From: Papilionanthe hookeriana x Papilionanthe teres
Lineage: Eukaryota > Streptophyta > Magnoliopsida > Asparagales > Orchidaceae
Reading direction: 5' to 3'
DNA length: 64,000 bases
Assembly: GCA_022702705.1 (NCBI GenBank)
Contig: CM040433.1
Coordinates: forward strand, 22,846,167-22,910,166
In this document: piece by piece, positions 11,801 to 23,281 of the stretch
How positions within the stretch are numbered: the stretch's first letter is position 1
Layout: each line of letters starts with the position of its first letter
The notes under the pieces: model-generated
What the model was told of the DNA's origin: nothing
The model's database searches: none
The model's input: only the letters and a program-made list of their open reading frames with translations
Position numbers and translations under genes: made by a program

Positions 11801-14800
11801 ATTAAAATTGAAAATTAAATTTTATATTTTTTCTTAAATCTCTCTGACCTCAAGGAACTCAGAGAAAGAAATTTTATATTTTTTTTATTTTTATTTGAAT
11901 TTTTAGAATTATTTTAGTGGGAAAGATTGAAAAAATCTATTTTTAATATTAAAAATTGCATTAAGCTTTTAAAATTCAATATCTTTATCTAGGGACTTAG
12001 GAAACAATTTTGGTTGGTTCCTAAGTGATTAGGAGACTAAATATGATATTTTTGTGATTTTTATTATTTTTGTGATTTTTTTTAATTATTAAAATATTAA
12101 AAATAGGTTAAAAATGAAATTTTTAGAAAAAAATCCAATTTTAATTTTCTTAGACTTCTCTGATCTCAGAGAGGCCTCAAAACTAATTTGGTGAATTATT
12201 GAAATGTATTTTAAATTTTATGAATTTTTAAAATTTTAAAAGTGATCATATAATTTAAATAATTCATTCAGTGGGTTAAATCATTTTCATTTGACTTCAA
12301 ATTTTTATGTGAGACTCCTCTGACCTTAAAAATCAGTGGAGAATTGATTTTGTGTTATTTTAATGAATGGTTGTTTCAAATTAGTTTAATCTTAGTTTTG
12401 GGGTTTTGATCAAATTAGGGTTCATTTAAATGAGTTAGGCCAAGTTACAATTTTCCTAAGGTCCTCTGGTCTAGAGATACTTCCCCTAATTTTTCTAGAT
12501 TTTATTAATCAACATGCTAATTATTAGAATTAAATTACCAAAACAGTCACATAAACATAGAAAATAGGTAACTTGCCACAGAGATAAGCCTCTAGTCTTG
12601 GAAAATTCAGGGAATGTCCCCAAGATCAGAGGCTACAAAAGCCCTATGGTTTCATATGATGATGAATTGTGTGTGTGAGTGGAGAATTAAAATACTCAGA
12701 AGAGTATTAAATTAATTAAAAATCAAATAATTAACAAAATAACTTAATTCTTTTTCCACATTAATCTCCTCTGTTCACTGAGCAAGAGGGTATTTTTAGT
12801 TTATTTTTAGGATTTTTCTATGCGAAGATATGCATTTTTAAAGGTTCTGGCATTTAAATAATTCAAAAAAAGCCTATTTTTCTACTTATCCGACGCGGCG
12901 TCACCTAATCCTAGGCAGATTCGAAACTCCACGCGGCGCACTCCCATTTGACTCCGCCGTCTAAGTCAGCGCGCTCTTTTCGTTCCACGGTTCTGTCCAA
13001 CTTAATCTCCGCTGTCCATCCGATACACGCTCGATCCAACGGTGGCTGGTCATCGTCCCCGTCTGGTTCAACCCGAGAGCCGTCCACCTTCTAAACTTAA
13101 GATCTCGCTTGAGACTCAATCAAATCATGCGTAGTTGGTCTCTTTCGATGCGTCTGGCCTAGACTAACATATCTATACGGCTAACACGCATCGAAATTGC
13201 ACAGAACAAAATGGAGAATTGCTGGAAGCTCGGGAGCAAGAGGGGTTTCCATACCTTGGTCCAAGAGGTGAAGCCTCATTTGGATGTGCTCGGCACGTTC
13301 ATTAGAGTTCCAGAATCCTCAATTGGATGTGCTTGGAACTCCTTCTCTTGGTGCTGTGAAGGTGTGGTTGAGTTTAATTTGATTTTGGTGGAGGTTCTAG
13401 GGATGTACTGTTTCTGACCTGAATTTCGAGTGAGAAATTAAGCTTAGTTAGGTGGATTCAAGGCAGGAGGACAGTGGGGATGAACTTCTCTTGGCTAGGT
13501 GGAGGTCTGGGAGCAGTTTGGAGGAGTTCTGTGAGGAAAAATTCAGCACCTCGTTCATGGCCGAAAGGTGGGGATTTTATAGCCATGGCCGGAGAGGGTA
13601 GCTCAGGGCCAGGAAATGAGTGGTTTAGGCCACTTAAGGTGAGGGCTGAGCAAGCCAGGTGGCTAGAGAAAGGATTGCTCACTGCCAAGCCCAAATTTTG
13701 GGTTTCAAGGACAATGGGGCGCTCGGGAGTGCCTATTCCGGCGGCTGAGATGGCTGGCTAGGACAGTCAGGCGGCTGGGCAGGCTGAGGAGGAGTGGAGG
13801 AGGGGTTCATTGCCATTAAACCTAGCAGGGAGGTTGCTTAAGGGGGATTTGGAGATAGGACTTAGCCTTAGCCATGTGGCTTAGTCCATTAGTCCAAAGT
13901 GATGGACCATTGGTCCTTGGCTCATGGGGTTTGGGTTGGGTCAGGTCAAACCCACCCTAGAAGGTCTAGGGCTGGCAGCCAAGGGGTTGGTTTGATCAAA
14001 TTTGGTTTAGTTAGATTCAATTTGGTTCATGTGTTCAATTGGGCTAACTTGAGTTTGGGTCAGAATTGGATCAAATTGATTTGTCAAAATTGTGTAAATG
14101 ATTGTAAGGAAAATTTTTCATGAAGACGTGAAGTGGATTGGAGTTCATTTGGAGTTTCAATTTGGAGGATTTTGGAGTTTAGTTAATTTTGGTCACCATG
14201 GGTTAGGTTGGATTTAGGTTTGGCTAGAGTTTGATTCAAGGCCACTTGATGGTTCAAAATGTTACAAATGATTGTTATGAAAGGTTTAAGATAGAAATTG
14301 GGTGGAAATTTTGGGTTTAGAGGATTCAATTTGGAGAATTAGTGGTAGGTGACAACTTTAGGGAAAATTTGGGGACTTTGAATTCAAAAGGATTTTGAGT
14401 AGGGCATGAGTTTAAATTGAGGGCCAATTGATGTTTTGCTTGGTGTAAGGATGTATTAGAAAGAATTTGGAATTGAAATTAGGGAAAATTGAGTTGAATT
14501 GGGTTGGTTTGAGATAAGTTTGGGTCATAGGCCAAAATTTGGGTTTTAGGTTTCAAGTTGAAATTGAACTCAAATGTGAATCAAATTGGGATTAAATTTC
14601 GTTTAAATTGGTATTGTGGTTGCTGAATTAAAGTTTAGAACTGGATTTGGACAAAATTGAGGTCAATTGGATTTATTTGGTTTGACATTGGGTCCATTTG
14701 TGTTAAAAATATGTCAAATTGGGGATTTTGATAAAATTGGGTTAAATTGGCAAAATTAGGTTATGATGTAGTCGAAAAAAATGAAATTGAGAATATTTGA

Positions 14801-15629
14801 GATTTTTTGGATTTTTTGGGGATTTTTGAAATTTTTGAAATTTTGGGCTAAAGGGGTATTTAGGGTATTTGGAGGTTATTTAGAGTGTATTGGTGTATTT
14901 TGGTGGATTTAAAAGGTGGGAATTGTTTCAAAATGAGTTTTCGAAATTTTAAGAATTTTGGGTATTTTTTGGGAATTTTTGGATGATTTGGTGGTTGTGG
15001 GGGCAATTTAGGTAATTTTGGGCAAGTTTAGGGGACCCAATGTCAAAACCAAAAATTTTGGCAAAATGAATGGGGTTTCAAATAAGGAAGAATGAGACCA
15101 TTTTAGTGGGGTCAAGATTGAGTAAAAATTGATTTGGAATGGAATTAGGGTTTGGAAGCATGTGTCATGGACTTAGCCAAGTCCAATCACTTTGGGACCA
15201 AGTCTTGCCAAATGGTAACCACTTTATGATCCTTCACATATTGACCCTAGCCATCTTAATCAAAGACTAGTGGCTTGGGTTCAACCATGTGAGTTTCATA
15301 AAGGGTAGAAGACAAGGGTTCAAGGTTTAGGTTAAGTGGCTTAGGGGCGTGTGTTTGTGCAAAAGAAGCCCAAGTCACCCAAGGTCACCCTAAGTCCAAG
15401 CAATCTTATAGGAACTCACTATTGGCTGCACATATGGTGGTTTTAACCTTCCAAGGTGATCTAGAGGTTTGCAACCATCCAAGTGGGGTCCCAAGAGGAG
15501 TCAAGCAGTAGCTGAATTGCTAAAGGGTGGGTCCCAATTCTAGTCCTCTAGGATAGTCAAGGAGAACTTCTATGACTAGATCCTAAGCACCAAGAAAAAG
15601 AAAAGATCTCACCAAAAATGAGGTCAACA
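8829..15629 (-). repeat. 3' LTR of element E (LTR A), 6.8 kb
   Basis: It is collinear with LTR C (41368-48143) and, as reverse complement, with LTR B (26674-33518). Its 5' end (minus strand) is TGTTGACCTCAT at 15629; its 3' end near 8829 has lost the expected CA complement (tt for tg). It lacks roughly 120-150 bases of the CG-rich region that LTR C keeps (C 45715-45850). Composition is mostly AT-rich, with a G/C-rich block at 12890-13830 around the likely promoter. Open frames here are not conserved as proteins. Confidence 0.85.
13575..13581 (-). promoter_or_regulatory. TATA box in LTR A
   Basis: The minus strand reads gctataaaatcccc inside the GC-rich part of the LTR. The same word sits at the equivalent place in LTR C, and a weaker tatttaaa in LTR B. 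If used, transcription would start about 30 bases further down (near 13545), giving a U3 of about 2.1 kb and an R-U5 of about 4.7 kb. Confidence 0.55.
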
Positions 15630-16107
15630 AATGGACCCACAATAGGTGTGGTGTGCTGACCAAGCACACCGCGCAAATTGGTGTTGACCGAAGAGATGAA
15701 CGAACCAACACAAACACTCAAAGCCTATACACTTGGAACAGAACATAAAAAGAGAAGGTTCTCGCTGGGGACTTTCAGGTAAATCTTCGAAGCTAAAGAT
15801 TCCAGAACTCTCCATGGGGAGGAAGGGGTGAGGTTTCAAGCTGATTGACTTCAAGATTGATTAAAGTTGAAGTTTCAAATTTTGATTTTGATTCTGATCT
15901 CTCGTTAGTTTTGAATTTTGAATTTCGAGTTTTGAAATTTCATTGGTTTAAATTGATTTGGGAGTTTGATTAGAGTTTGGCTTATGATTAATTTTGAAGT
16001 TGGTTGAAATTTGATTTTGGATTTTGAATTTTTGATTGAAATTGATATGAGATTAAAATCAAAAGGGAATTTGGAATTGACAAAAGTAGAGTCCAAACTG
16101 GAAAGGG

Positions 16108-16640
16108 GTGAGGACCGGAATTTAAATACCAGCCTCGAAGTAAGGATCGAAATTTAGGTACCGATTGAAAAGGATGAGAATCAGAATTTAGGTACTGATC
16201 TCAGAAAGGAGAGAACTGGAATTTAGGTACCAGTCTCGAAATGAGAATTGAAATTTAGGTATCGATCTCAGAGAGAGAGTCAGAATTTAGGTACCGACCT
16301 TAGAAGGAGAGAACTGGAATTTAGGTACCAACCTCGGAATGAGAATCAAAATTTAGGTATTGATCTCGGAGAGAGAGTCAGAATTTAGGTACCGACCTCA
16401 GAAGGAGAGAACTAGAATTTAGGTACCAGGCTCGGAAGGAGAATCAAAATTTAGGTATCGACCTCAGAAAGATGAGAGTCAGAATTTAGGTACTGACCTC
16501 GAGAAAAGACTATACCAGCTCGGGCTACCGTTCAGGACATTACGTCCGACCTGGATCTAGTCGAGGAAATGACTACCATTCAGGACATTATGTCAACCCT
16601 CAGGATGGGAATCAGAATTTAGGTACTGACCCCGACATTT
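16108..16640 (-). repeat. Tandem repeat, ~32-bp subunits in a ~97-bp higher-order unit
   Basis: The core word aatttaggta(c/t)c(g/a) recurs about every 32 bases, in a rotating set of three variants (ggtaccag, ggtatcga, ggtaccga) that together make a unit of about 97 bases. A few further copies lie at 19010-19110. It lies in the 3'UTR of element E, a usual place for tandem repeats in Tat/Ogre elements. Confidence 0.85.
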
Positions 16641-16644
16641 CGGG

Positions 16645-19005
16645 AGTGTAAAAAATTTCTCGGATAGAATGCGAGGTTGGCGGTCACCGAAGTTAGGATG
16701 CCTTGTTGGTCTTATACCCAAGTCGGAGGATTAGAATGCAGAAAAGTTTCTCGGATAGAATGCGGGATTGGCGGCTCAGAGAATAGGATGCCTTGTCGGT
16801 CTTATACCTAGCTCAGAAGATTAGAATGCAGAAAAGTTTCTCGGAAGGATGCGAGGTTGGCGGCTTGGAGAATATGATGCCTTGTCTGTCTTATACCTAG
16901 CTCAGAGGATTAGAATGCGGAAACGTTTCTCGGAAGGATGCGAGATTGGCGGCTCAGAGAATAGGATGCCTTGTCGGTCTTATACCTAGCTCAGAGGATT
17001 ACAATGCGGAAAAGTTTCTTGGAAGGATACGAGGTTGGCGGCTTGATCCCCGATAGATATAAGTGCAACGGCGCCAAAAACTTGGTACCGTCAGATATAA
17101 GTGCGCTGATGATTTTAGATATGAAAATAATGATTTTATAATATGGGATACTACGTAAGTATACGTATTGTTTATCAGGTAATATAGGACTTTCTGATTA
17201 AGCCCCGAGATATCGAACCCACAGGGAAAATGTGAAATCTTTAAAGGAATCAAAGAAATTATATTTTTATTTTCTTTAATTGTTTTCGAAAAAGTATGTC
17301 TTGATTTTGAAAAGTTTTGAAGGTTGATATGTCTTTTGAAATTTTCTTAACACAATGCAAAGCAAGAAATTAAAATTACAATAACTAATAACACTGGATG
17401 TAAAATACTATTAACTATAATATCTTTTTATTTCCTTTCATGAAGTAGTAATAATTCTTAAAGTATTGTTGTGGAAGTATTCAAATTTTTGTTGTGACAG
17501 ATAGAAGCAAATGTGTTCCTTACCCTTACTTTTGAAATTTATATTATTTTGAACATGGTTAGGCAGGGAAGATACTAGTCTCTCACTCTAGAGTTCCCTC
17601 GATTCCCACCACCTGGGGGCTAACTTCTCATAATAAAACTCAAAACTTCAAACCAAATTAGGTGGTTTTAGTCTGTAACTCTAAAATCCTCTAATTTTAC
17701 TCCCTTTTATAAAAATATCTTCTAATATTACATTCAATTATATGGACTACAGTTCTCACCCATATAATTTCATGCGATTCCTACTAACTTTTATGAGACA
17801 ATACCACAGTGGATCTTACATAATATCAAGAAATTTTACAACTTAACAGGCCAAATTAAGAAGTAAACAAAGTTTTTAGAATCAATCTTCACAACTTCTT
17901 CCAACTTTTAAACACTTATACTTTCCACAACAATTCTTTATAAATTAATTACTTCTCCATTGAAGAAAGAAAAAGATAAAGTAAACTACTCAGAATGCAT
18001 TGGGAAAATACAAAAACACATTGATTTGAAATTAAAAACAATAAGAAAAATAATAAACGAAAGCAAGTATTAATAAAAAGATTAAAAGTAAACACTTATC
18101 TGAAAATCCTCTCCACAAGACTAAGAAAGTTCCTCTGAAACTTTGACTCTTCACTAAACTACTCCTCAGAGCAAGTCTCCCAACTTCGATGACTCAGAAT
18201 ACAGACTTCAGACTTCAATAAAAACTAAACTAAAAGAAAGAAAAGAAGTGGGAAGAAGAATACTTCACTCTGACCATTTTCTCCTTTCTACTATCTACTC
18301 CTCTAAAATAAAAACTTTTAAAAATGCAGTGGAAAAACAAAAGAAAGAAAGAAAGAACCCTTCAAAATGCAAAGGAAGAGTCTCTTAATCTTTCCTAAGA
18401 CTCTCTTTAAATAGAAAACCAAAAGATGCCTTGGTGTCTCTTCAAAATGTGTCCAGATTCGATGTATCTACCAAGGAAAGCACCCCTTCATTTAAAATTG
18501 CAGCCCAAAGGAAGTTATGGACGTTACCACCAAGAGTTGCATCCCACCCCCTTTGAAATTGGCCCCAAATCCATTTGAAATTCGATTTTTAACTGTGGCG
18601 GCTAAGCGCCGGCCCAGCGATGCTTAGCCGTCAGTGCCACATTTTTTATTTTTCATTTTTTTTTGCTCCAAATTTGATCCAATTTTGCTCCTTTCATCAT
18701 GACCATCTATTTTCATCATACCTGCAAGAAAAACACAAAATACCTTCCATTAAAGTGCAATATCATTAAAAATAGGTATAAAAATATGCATAAAAATACT
18801 ATATATTTTAGGTGTATCACGGCTCGGAGAATAGGATGCCTTGTCGGTCTTATACCTAGCTTAGAGGATTAGAATGCGAAAAAGATTCTCGGAAGGATGT
18901 GAAGAGTGCGGCTCGAAGAATAGGATGCCTTGTCGGTCTTATACCTAGCTCAGAGGATTAGAATGCGAAAAAGATTCTCGGAAGGATGCGAAGTTGGCGA
19001 ACATT
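16645..19005 (-). repeat. Tandem repeat, ~90-bp unit, split by a solo LTR
   Basis: About seven copies of a unit containing aggatgccttgtcggtctta, gaggattagaatgcgg and tctcggaaggatgcgagg. Copies run 16645-17043 and resume at 18820-19005 after the nested solo LTR. The unit is unrelated to the tandem repeats in the 3'UTRs of E1 and J. Confidence 0.85.
17044..18819 (-). mobile_element. Solo LTR D (Athila-like family)
   Basis: A 1776-bp insertion flanked by an exact 5-bp target duplication, cggct (17039-17043 and 18820-18824), in the 90-bp repeat array, so both ends are certain. On the minus strand it starts TGATACACC and ends GGGGATCA. It aligns with solo LTR G (48604-50309) over most of its length. 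Near its 3' end it carries caacggcgcca (17066-17076) and gatccccg (17045-17052), the two parts of a plant tRNA-Asp 3' end separated by 13 bases. Confidence 0.85.
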
Positions 19006-19557
19006 CAGAGAAGAGAATCAAAACTTGAGTATCGATCTCAAAATAAGAACTGGAATTTGGGTACCGGTCTCAGAAGGATGGGAACTGGAATTTAGGTACC
19101 AATCCCAAAAGTTGGTATTTGATCTGATTTTTTGAAGGTTCTGTGGAAATTTTAGTGTAATAGATGATTAGAATGAGACATGAAAGTGTTTCACATCCCG
19201 AGAGAGTTGATCAAAGTTTGATTATTTGGCGAAGGATACGAATCCATGCCATCGGAACGAAATCGAAAATTTCGTGGTTCTGTGTCAGTAGACTAAGTTG
19301 ACCTTCTCAAAAGAGGAAAGAAATCGCGGTGAGTAGAAAAGATTTTGAGAACAGCCTAAGGCTGGGGATTTTAGATTCGGGAATTCGTTTTCATTGTTTT
19401 ATTTTTAGTGATTTGGTTTTGTTTTTTTTTGTTTTGTTTTTTTTTTGTTTTGAATTTTTTTTTATTGAAATTTCATTTTGGTTCGGGTTTTCATTCATTT
19501 ATTTGGTTTATAATTTGAGATTTTGAGTTAATTTGCTGCGAGTCTAATAAAAACTGC

Positions 19558-21225
19558 ATGGAAACTACAGAAGAACTAGAAGATTTACAAATTGGAGACG
19601 CTCCACCAGAGTTCAAAGAAGAGATCAAATCTACAATAGATGAGTTAACGGAAGTTAACTTAGGTACTAACGAAGAACCTAGACCTACCTTTGTTAGCTC
19701 CTTACTCAATAAAGAAGACTCCGAAGAAATAATTAAGTTATTAATGGAATTTAAAGACTGTTTTGCTTGGAGCTACGATGAGATGCCAGGTTTAGCTCCA
19801 GAGGTCGCAGTCCATAAGCTAGGGGTGGATCCTGCTTCTGTTCCGGTCAGACAAGGTCCCAGAAGAATACGTCTAGAAATCAAACAGCAAGTCATAGCTG
19901 AAGTTAAGAAGCTAATAGACGCTAAATTTGTCCGTGAAGAACAATACCCAACTTGGTTAGCCAATGTGGTACCGATCGGGAAGAAGAATGGTCGGATCGG
20001 AATTTGTGTGGATTTCGGAGATTTAAACAAGGCATGTCCAAAAGATGAATTCCTCTACCGATCCCGAATTAATGATCGACATTGCTTCAACACATGAAAT
20101 ATTTTCATTCATGGATGGATCTTCGGGATACAACCGGATAAAAATGGCTCCGAGAAGATGAAAAACTTACGACGATTCGTAACGCCGATCGGAGTATATT
20201 GCTACACGGTGATGCCATTCGGATCGAAGAACGCAGGAGCAACCTACCGTAGAGCAATGACAAGAATTTTTGATGATCTCATCCACAATCAAGTCGAATG
20301 CTACGTGGATGATGTGGTCATCAAAAGCAAAGTAAAGGAAAACCACTCGTATGATTTGAGAATTGTTTTCGAACGATTAAGACAATTTAACCTTAAGATG
20401 AATCCCTTAAAATGCGCCTTCGGCGTCACCTCCGGAAATTCTTAGGATTCGTTGTCCGGCATCGTGGAATTGAAATCGACCCGGAAAAGATTAAAGCCAT
20501 CTTAGAAATGCCGCCTCCCGGAACCTTAAAACAACTACGATCTTCTCGAGGGAAGTCGGCATATCTTCGACGCTTTATCTCGAACTTGTCGAGTAGGTGT
20601 CGGCCTTTCTCGGCACTAGTTAAAAAGGATGCCAAATTTATTTGGGAAGAGAAATGCCGGAGGGCCTTCGAGGACATTAAGCAATATTTAATGACACCTC
20701 CTCGTCTTAGCAGCCCCGAGTCTCGGGTAGACCGCTAATACTTTATACCGCGGCTTTAGACGACTCTCTCGGAGCCACGTTAGCTGGAGTCGATGATGAG
20801 GGTAAAGAAAACGCTCTTTACTACTTAAGCCGTCATTTACTGCTGACGGAAATAAGGTATCCCGCAATTGAAAAGCACTGTTTAGCCCTGATCTTCGCCG
20901 CTCAAAAGCTCAGGCATTACATGCTTTCTCATAAGGTCAACCTGATTTCGAAATTTAATCCATTGCAATACTTGATGACCCGTCCAACGCTTTCCGTAGA
21001 CTTGTCAGATGGTCAATGATATTATTGCAATTCGATATAACTTTCGTGCCTCTTCGTGCCGTAAAGGGACAAGTCCTAGCGGACTTCCTTGCGAGCACAC
21101 CCTTTGCCGGCGAATCGCCTCTCAATGACGACTTGCCGGATGAACAAATAATGAACCTAGAAGACCCCGATGATCGACGTTGGGAATTATATTTCGACGG
21201 AGCATCTTCGAGCACATAAAGACGA
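19558..21225 (+). pseudogene. Reverse transcriptase and RNase H, E1 copy
   Basis: Reverse transcriptase of the Tat lineage, which copies element RNA into DNA, followed by the connection and RNase H region. 19558-20097 carries the N-terminal part with VHKLGVD, an IRLEIKQQVIAEVKKLI block and GRIGICVDFGDLNKACPKDE. 20158-20445 has PIGVYCYTVMPFG and the catalytic CYVDDVVIKSK. 20412-20738 is the thumb and connection (SAYLRRFISNLSSRCRPFSA). RNase H follows in other frames to about 21100 (YYLSRH, RPTLS). Breaks occur near 20070, 20157, 20440 and 20720. The first residues are shared with E2, but E1 has no gag or protease upstream because its 5' part is cut at 19536. Several substitutions are at CAG or TG sites (VDFGD here, VDFRD in E2). 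Confidence 0.9.
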
Positions 21226-21610
21226 AGAATCGCAAGTGATAGTGCCGGTAAGGCGGGGATCGGATTAATCTTTATAACACCGGAGCGAGGGGATGTTAAG
21301 ATACTCCTACCACTTGACGAGTCGTGTACAAATAACGAGCGAGAATACGAAGCCCTCATAACGGGATCTGGAATTAACTATTCAAATGGGTATAACGAGA
21401 CATCAACATCTACGGGGATTCGCAATTAATCATTCAACGGATCGTCGGACAATACGGAATTTTAAAACCAAGACTCGAGCAATACTTCCGGTATGCCATA
21501 CAGATGTTGGAACGATTCCAAATGTGACAATCTACAAAATTCCTCGAAAGAAAACGCTTTAGCGGATGCGTTAGCTCGCCTAGCAAAAGAATTTGCTCGT
21601 TTGCAAGATG
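21130..21610 (+). pseudogene. Second (archaeal-type) RNase H, E1 copy
   Basis: A second RNase H domain between the first RNase H and integrase is the hallmark of Tat/Ogre elements. Visible in successive frames are the first aspartate in WELYFDGASS (about 21180), the glutamate in an EYEALITG block (about 21340-21365), the aspartate in IYGDSQLIIQ (about 21407-21437) and the final one in ENALADALARLA (about 21553-21588). All four expected acidic positions can be seen, but at least two frameshifts break the frame. The E2 copy of this domain is cut off just after WELYFDGASS. Confidence 0.75.
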
Positions 21611-21839
21611 AATCGGTGGAAGTGTCGGTTCACGGACGTCGAGTCCTATCACGGCTCGATATAGACACAATACACAAATCGAAAAAGAAGAAGAATCGGT
21701 TGCAACGACGACGGAAAATACGGAAGATTGGCGACAACCATTAATAGACTACCCGCAAACGGGAAAACTACCGGACGATAGGTCGTTAGCCCATCGGATC
21801 AAGAAAAGAACTCGTCCTATGCATTAATAAACAACACAT

Positions 21840-23029
21840 TATACAGAAGGTCTTTTGATCAAATGTGGCTAAGGTGCCTAAGCGGGTCCGAGGCCCGTGA
21901 GATCGTTAAAGAGGTGCATTCAGGACTCTGTGGCGCTCACCAGTCAGGTCCAAAGATGAAAATGAAAAATTAAAAGACTAGGGTACTACTGGCCTTCGAT
22001 GATGACCGACTGCATGAAAATCGCCAAGAGCTGTCACCAATGCCAAGTGCACGGAGTGGTTCTACACCAACCTCCAAATGTGCTACATCCGACAATTGCA
22101 TCATGGCCATTTGAATGTTGGGGCACAGATATAGTGGGTCCAATAGAACCACCGTCGTCAAAAGGACATCGCTTCATTCTTGCGGCTACAGATTACTTTT
22201 CCAAGTGGGCGAGGCGGTTCCACTCGGAGAAGTGAAAGCACACCACGTGCTACGGTTTTTAAGAACCAAGTTGTCTACCGTTTTGGGGTGCCGCGCAGGA
22301 TCATCTCGGATAATGGGTCGGCATTCGAAGCATGCAAATCAACAATTTTGTCGGGAGACATGGAATCGGTCGGCGATATTCAACAATTTACTACCCAAGA
22401 GCAAACGGCCTTGCGAGGCTTTTAATAAAACTCTCGTTCAAATTTTAAAGAAAACCTTGGATGACAATAAGAGAAATTGGCACGAGAAGTTGTTAGAAGC
22501 GTTATGGAGCCTACCGGACAACCTTCGAACTCCTACTCAAGCTACACCTTATGCTCTAGTGTATGGGTCCGAGGCGAGTGTTACCTTTAGAAGTCCAACT
22601 TCCTTCACTCGGGATTGCGATTGCAAACAAAATCACGACGGAAGAAAATGCCAAATTGCGACTAGAAGAATTGGAAAGCCCGGAAGGGAAAAGACTTGCA
22701 GCGCGACAGGAATTTAGAACTATACCAAGCTAAGATGGTTCAAGCCCATGACGGATCGGGTCCGCCCAAGAACCTTCAAAGTTGGTGATTTAGTTCTCGT
22801 TCTCAAAAGACCTATCCTCGCACACCGCAAGATAGGAGGAAAATTTGAACCCACTTGGGAAGGACCGTTTGCGGTTGAGGCGACCTACTCGGGAGGCTCC
22901 TACCGGCCTAGTGAATTGCCGAGGAGAACGACATATGCTTCGATCAATGGACGATACTTGAAAAAGTATTACGCTACCCGATGTTTCGAAGGAATGAACT
23001 TTCCATCCCTAGAAGCACGGGTGAAGTAA
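21840..23029 (+). pseudogene. Integrase, E1 copy
   Basis: Integrase inserts the new DNA copy into the genome. The zinc-binding region shows HSGLCGAH (about 21920) and CHQCQVHG (about 22030-22060). The catalytic core shows the first aspartate in CWGTDIVGPIEPPSSKGH (22115-22170), the second in RIISDNGSAFE (about 22297-22335) and the glutamate region in CEAFNKTLVQILKKTL (about 22415-22460). The C-terminal part, 22748-23029, has DRVRPRTFKVGDLVLVLKRP and ends INGRYLKKYYA. At least three frameshifts separate these blocks. It ends about 250 bases before the AlkB ORF. An apparent homologue lies on the minus strand at about 60.1-61.05 kb in element J. Confidence 0.9.
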
Positions 23030-23281
23030 TTACTTATGACTCGGGTCCGAACCCAAAATAATAAAAAAATGTGCTAAGATAAATAAAATCATGATAATAA
23101 AGTTTTCCTTGTTTTCTCTCTTCCAAATCAAAATCTCTTTCCCGATCTTTTCCTACTTCACTCCTCGTTGAATTTAAAAAATATAAAAATGATAAAAAAA
23201 ATTGTTTTTAATAAACATTTTCTTAATGTTCTTGTTCTTAGTACAGCCCCTCGATCCTTTTCCTTGTCTTTTCGCGAGGAA

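Larger units (their letters stand above)
15630..19330 (-). other. 3'UTR of element E
   Basis: The first 270 bases next to the LTR (15630-15900) match, as reverse complement, the sequence just before LTR B (26400-26673), including ccccagcgagaa and the tggaccc...ataggtgtgg motif. Further in lie two families of tandem repeats and a nested solo LTR. No coding sequence is seen. The tract from about 19110 to 19535 is not clearly homologous to E1 and ends in T-rich sequence at the junction with E1. Confidence 0.65.

Noticed and set aside
13458..13694. A 78-codon minus-strand frame conserved in LTR C (45972-46208), as a possible LTR gene
   Set aside because: Its similarity is no higher than that of the surrounding LTR, it is broken in LTR B, and it overlaps the TATA word and likely transcription start.
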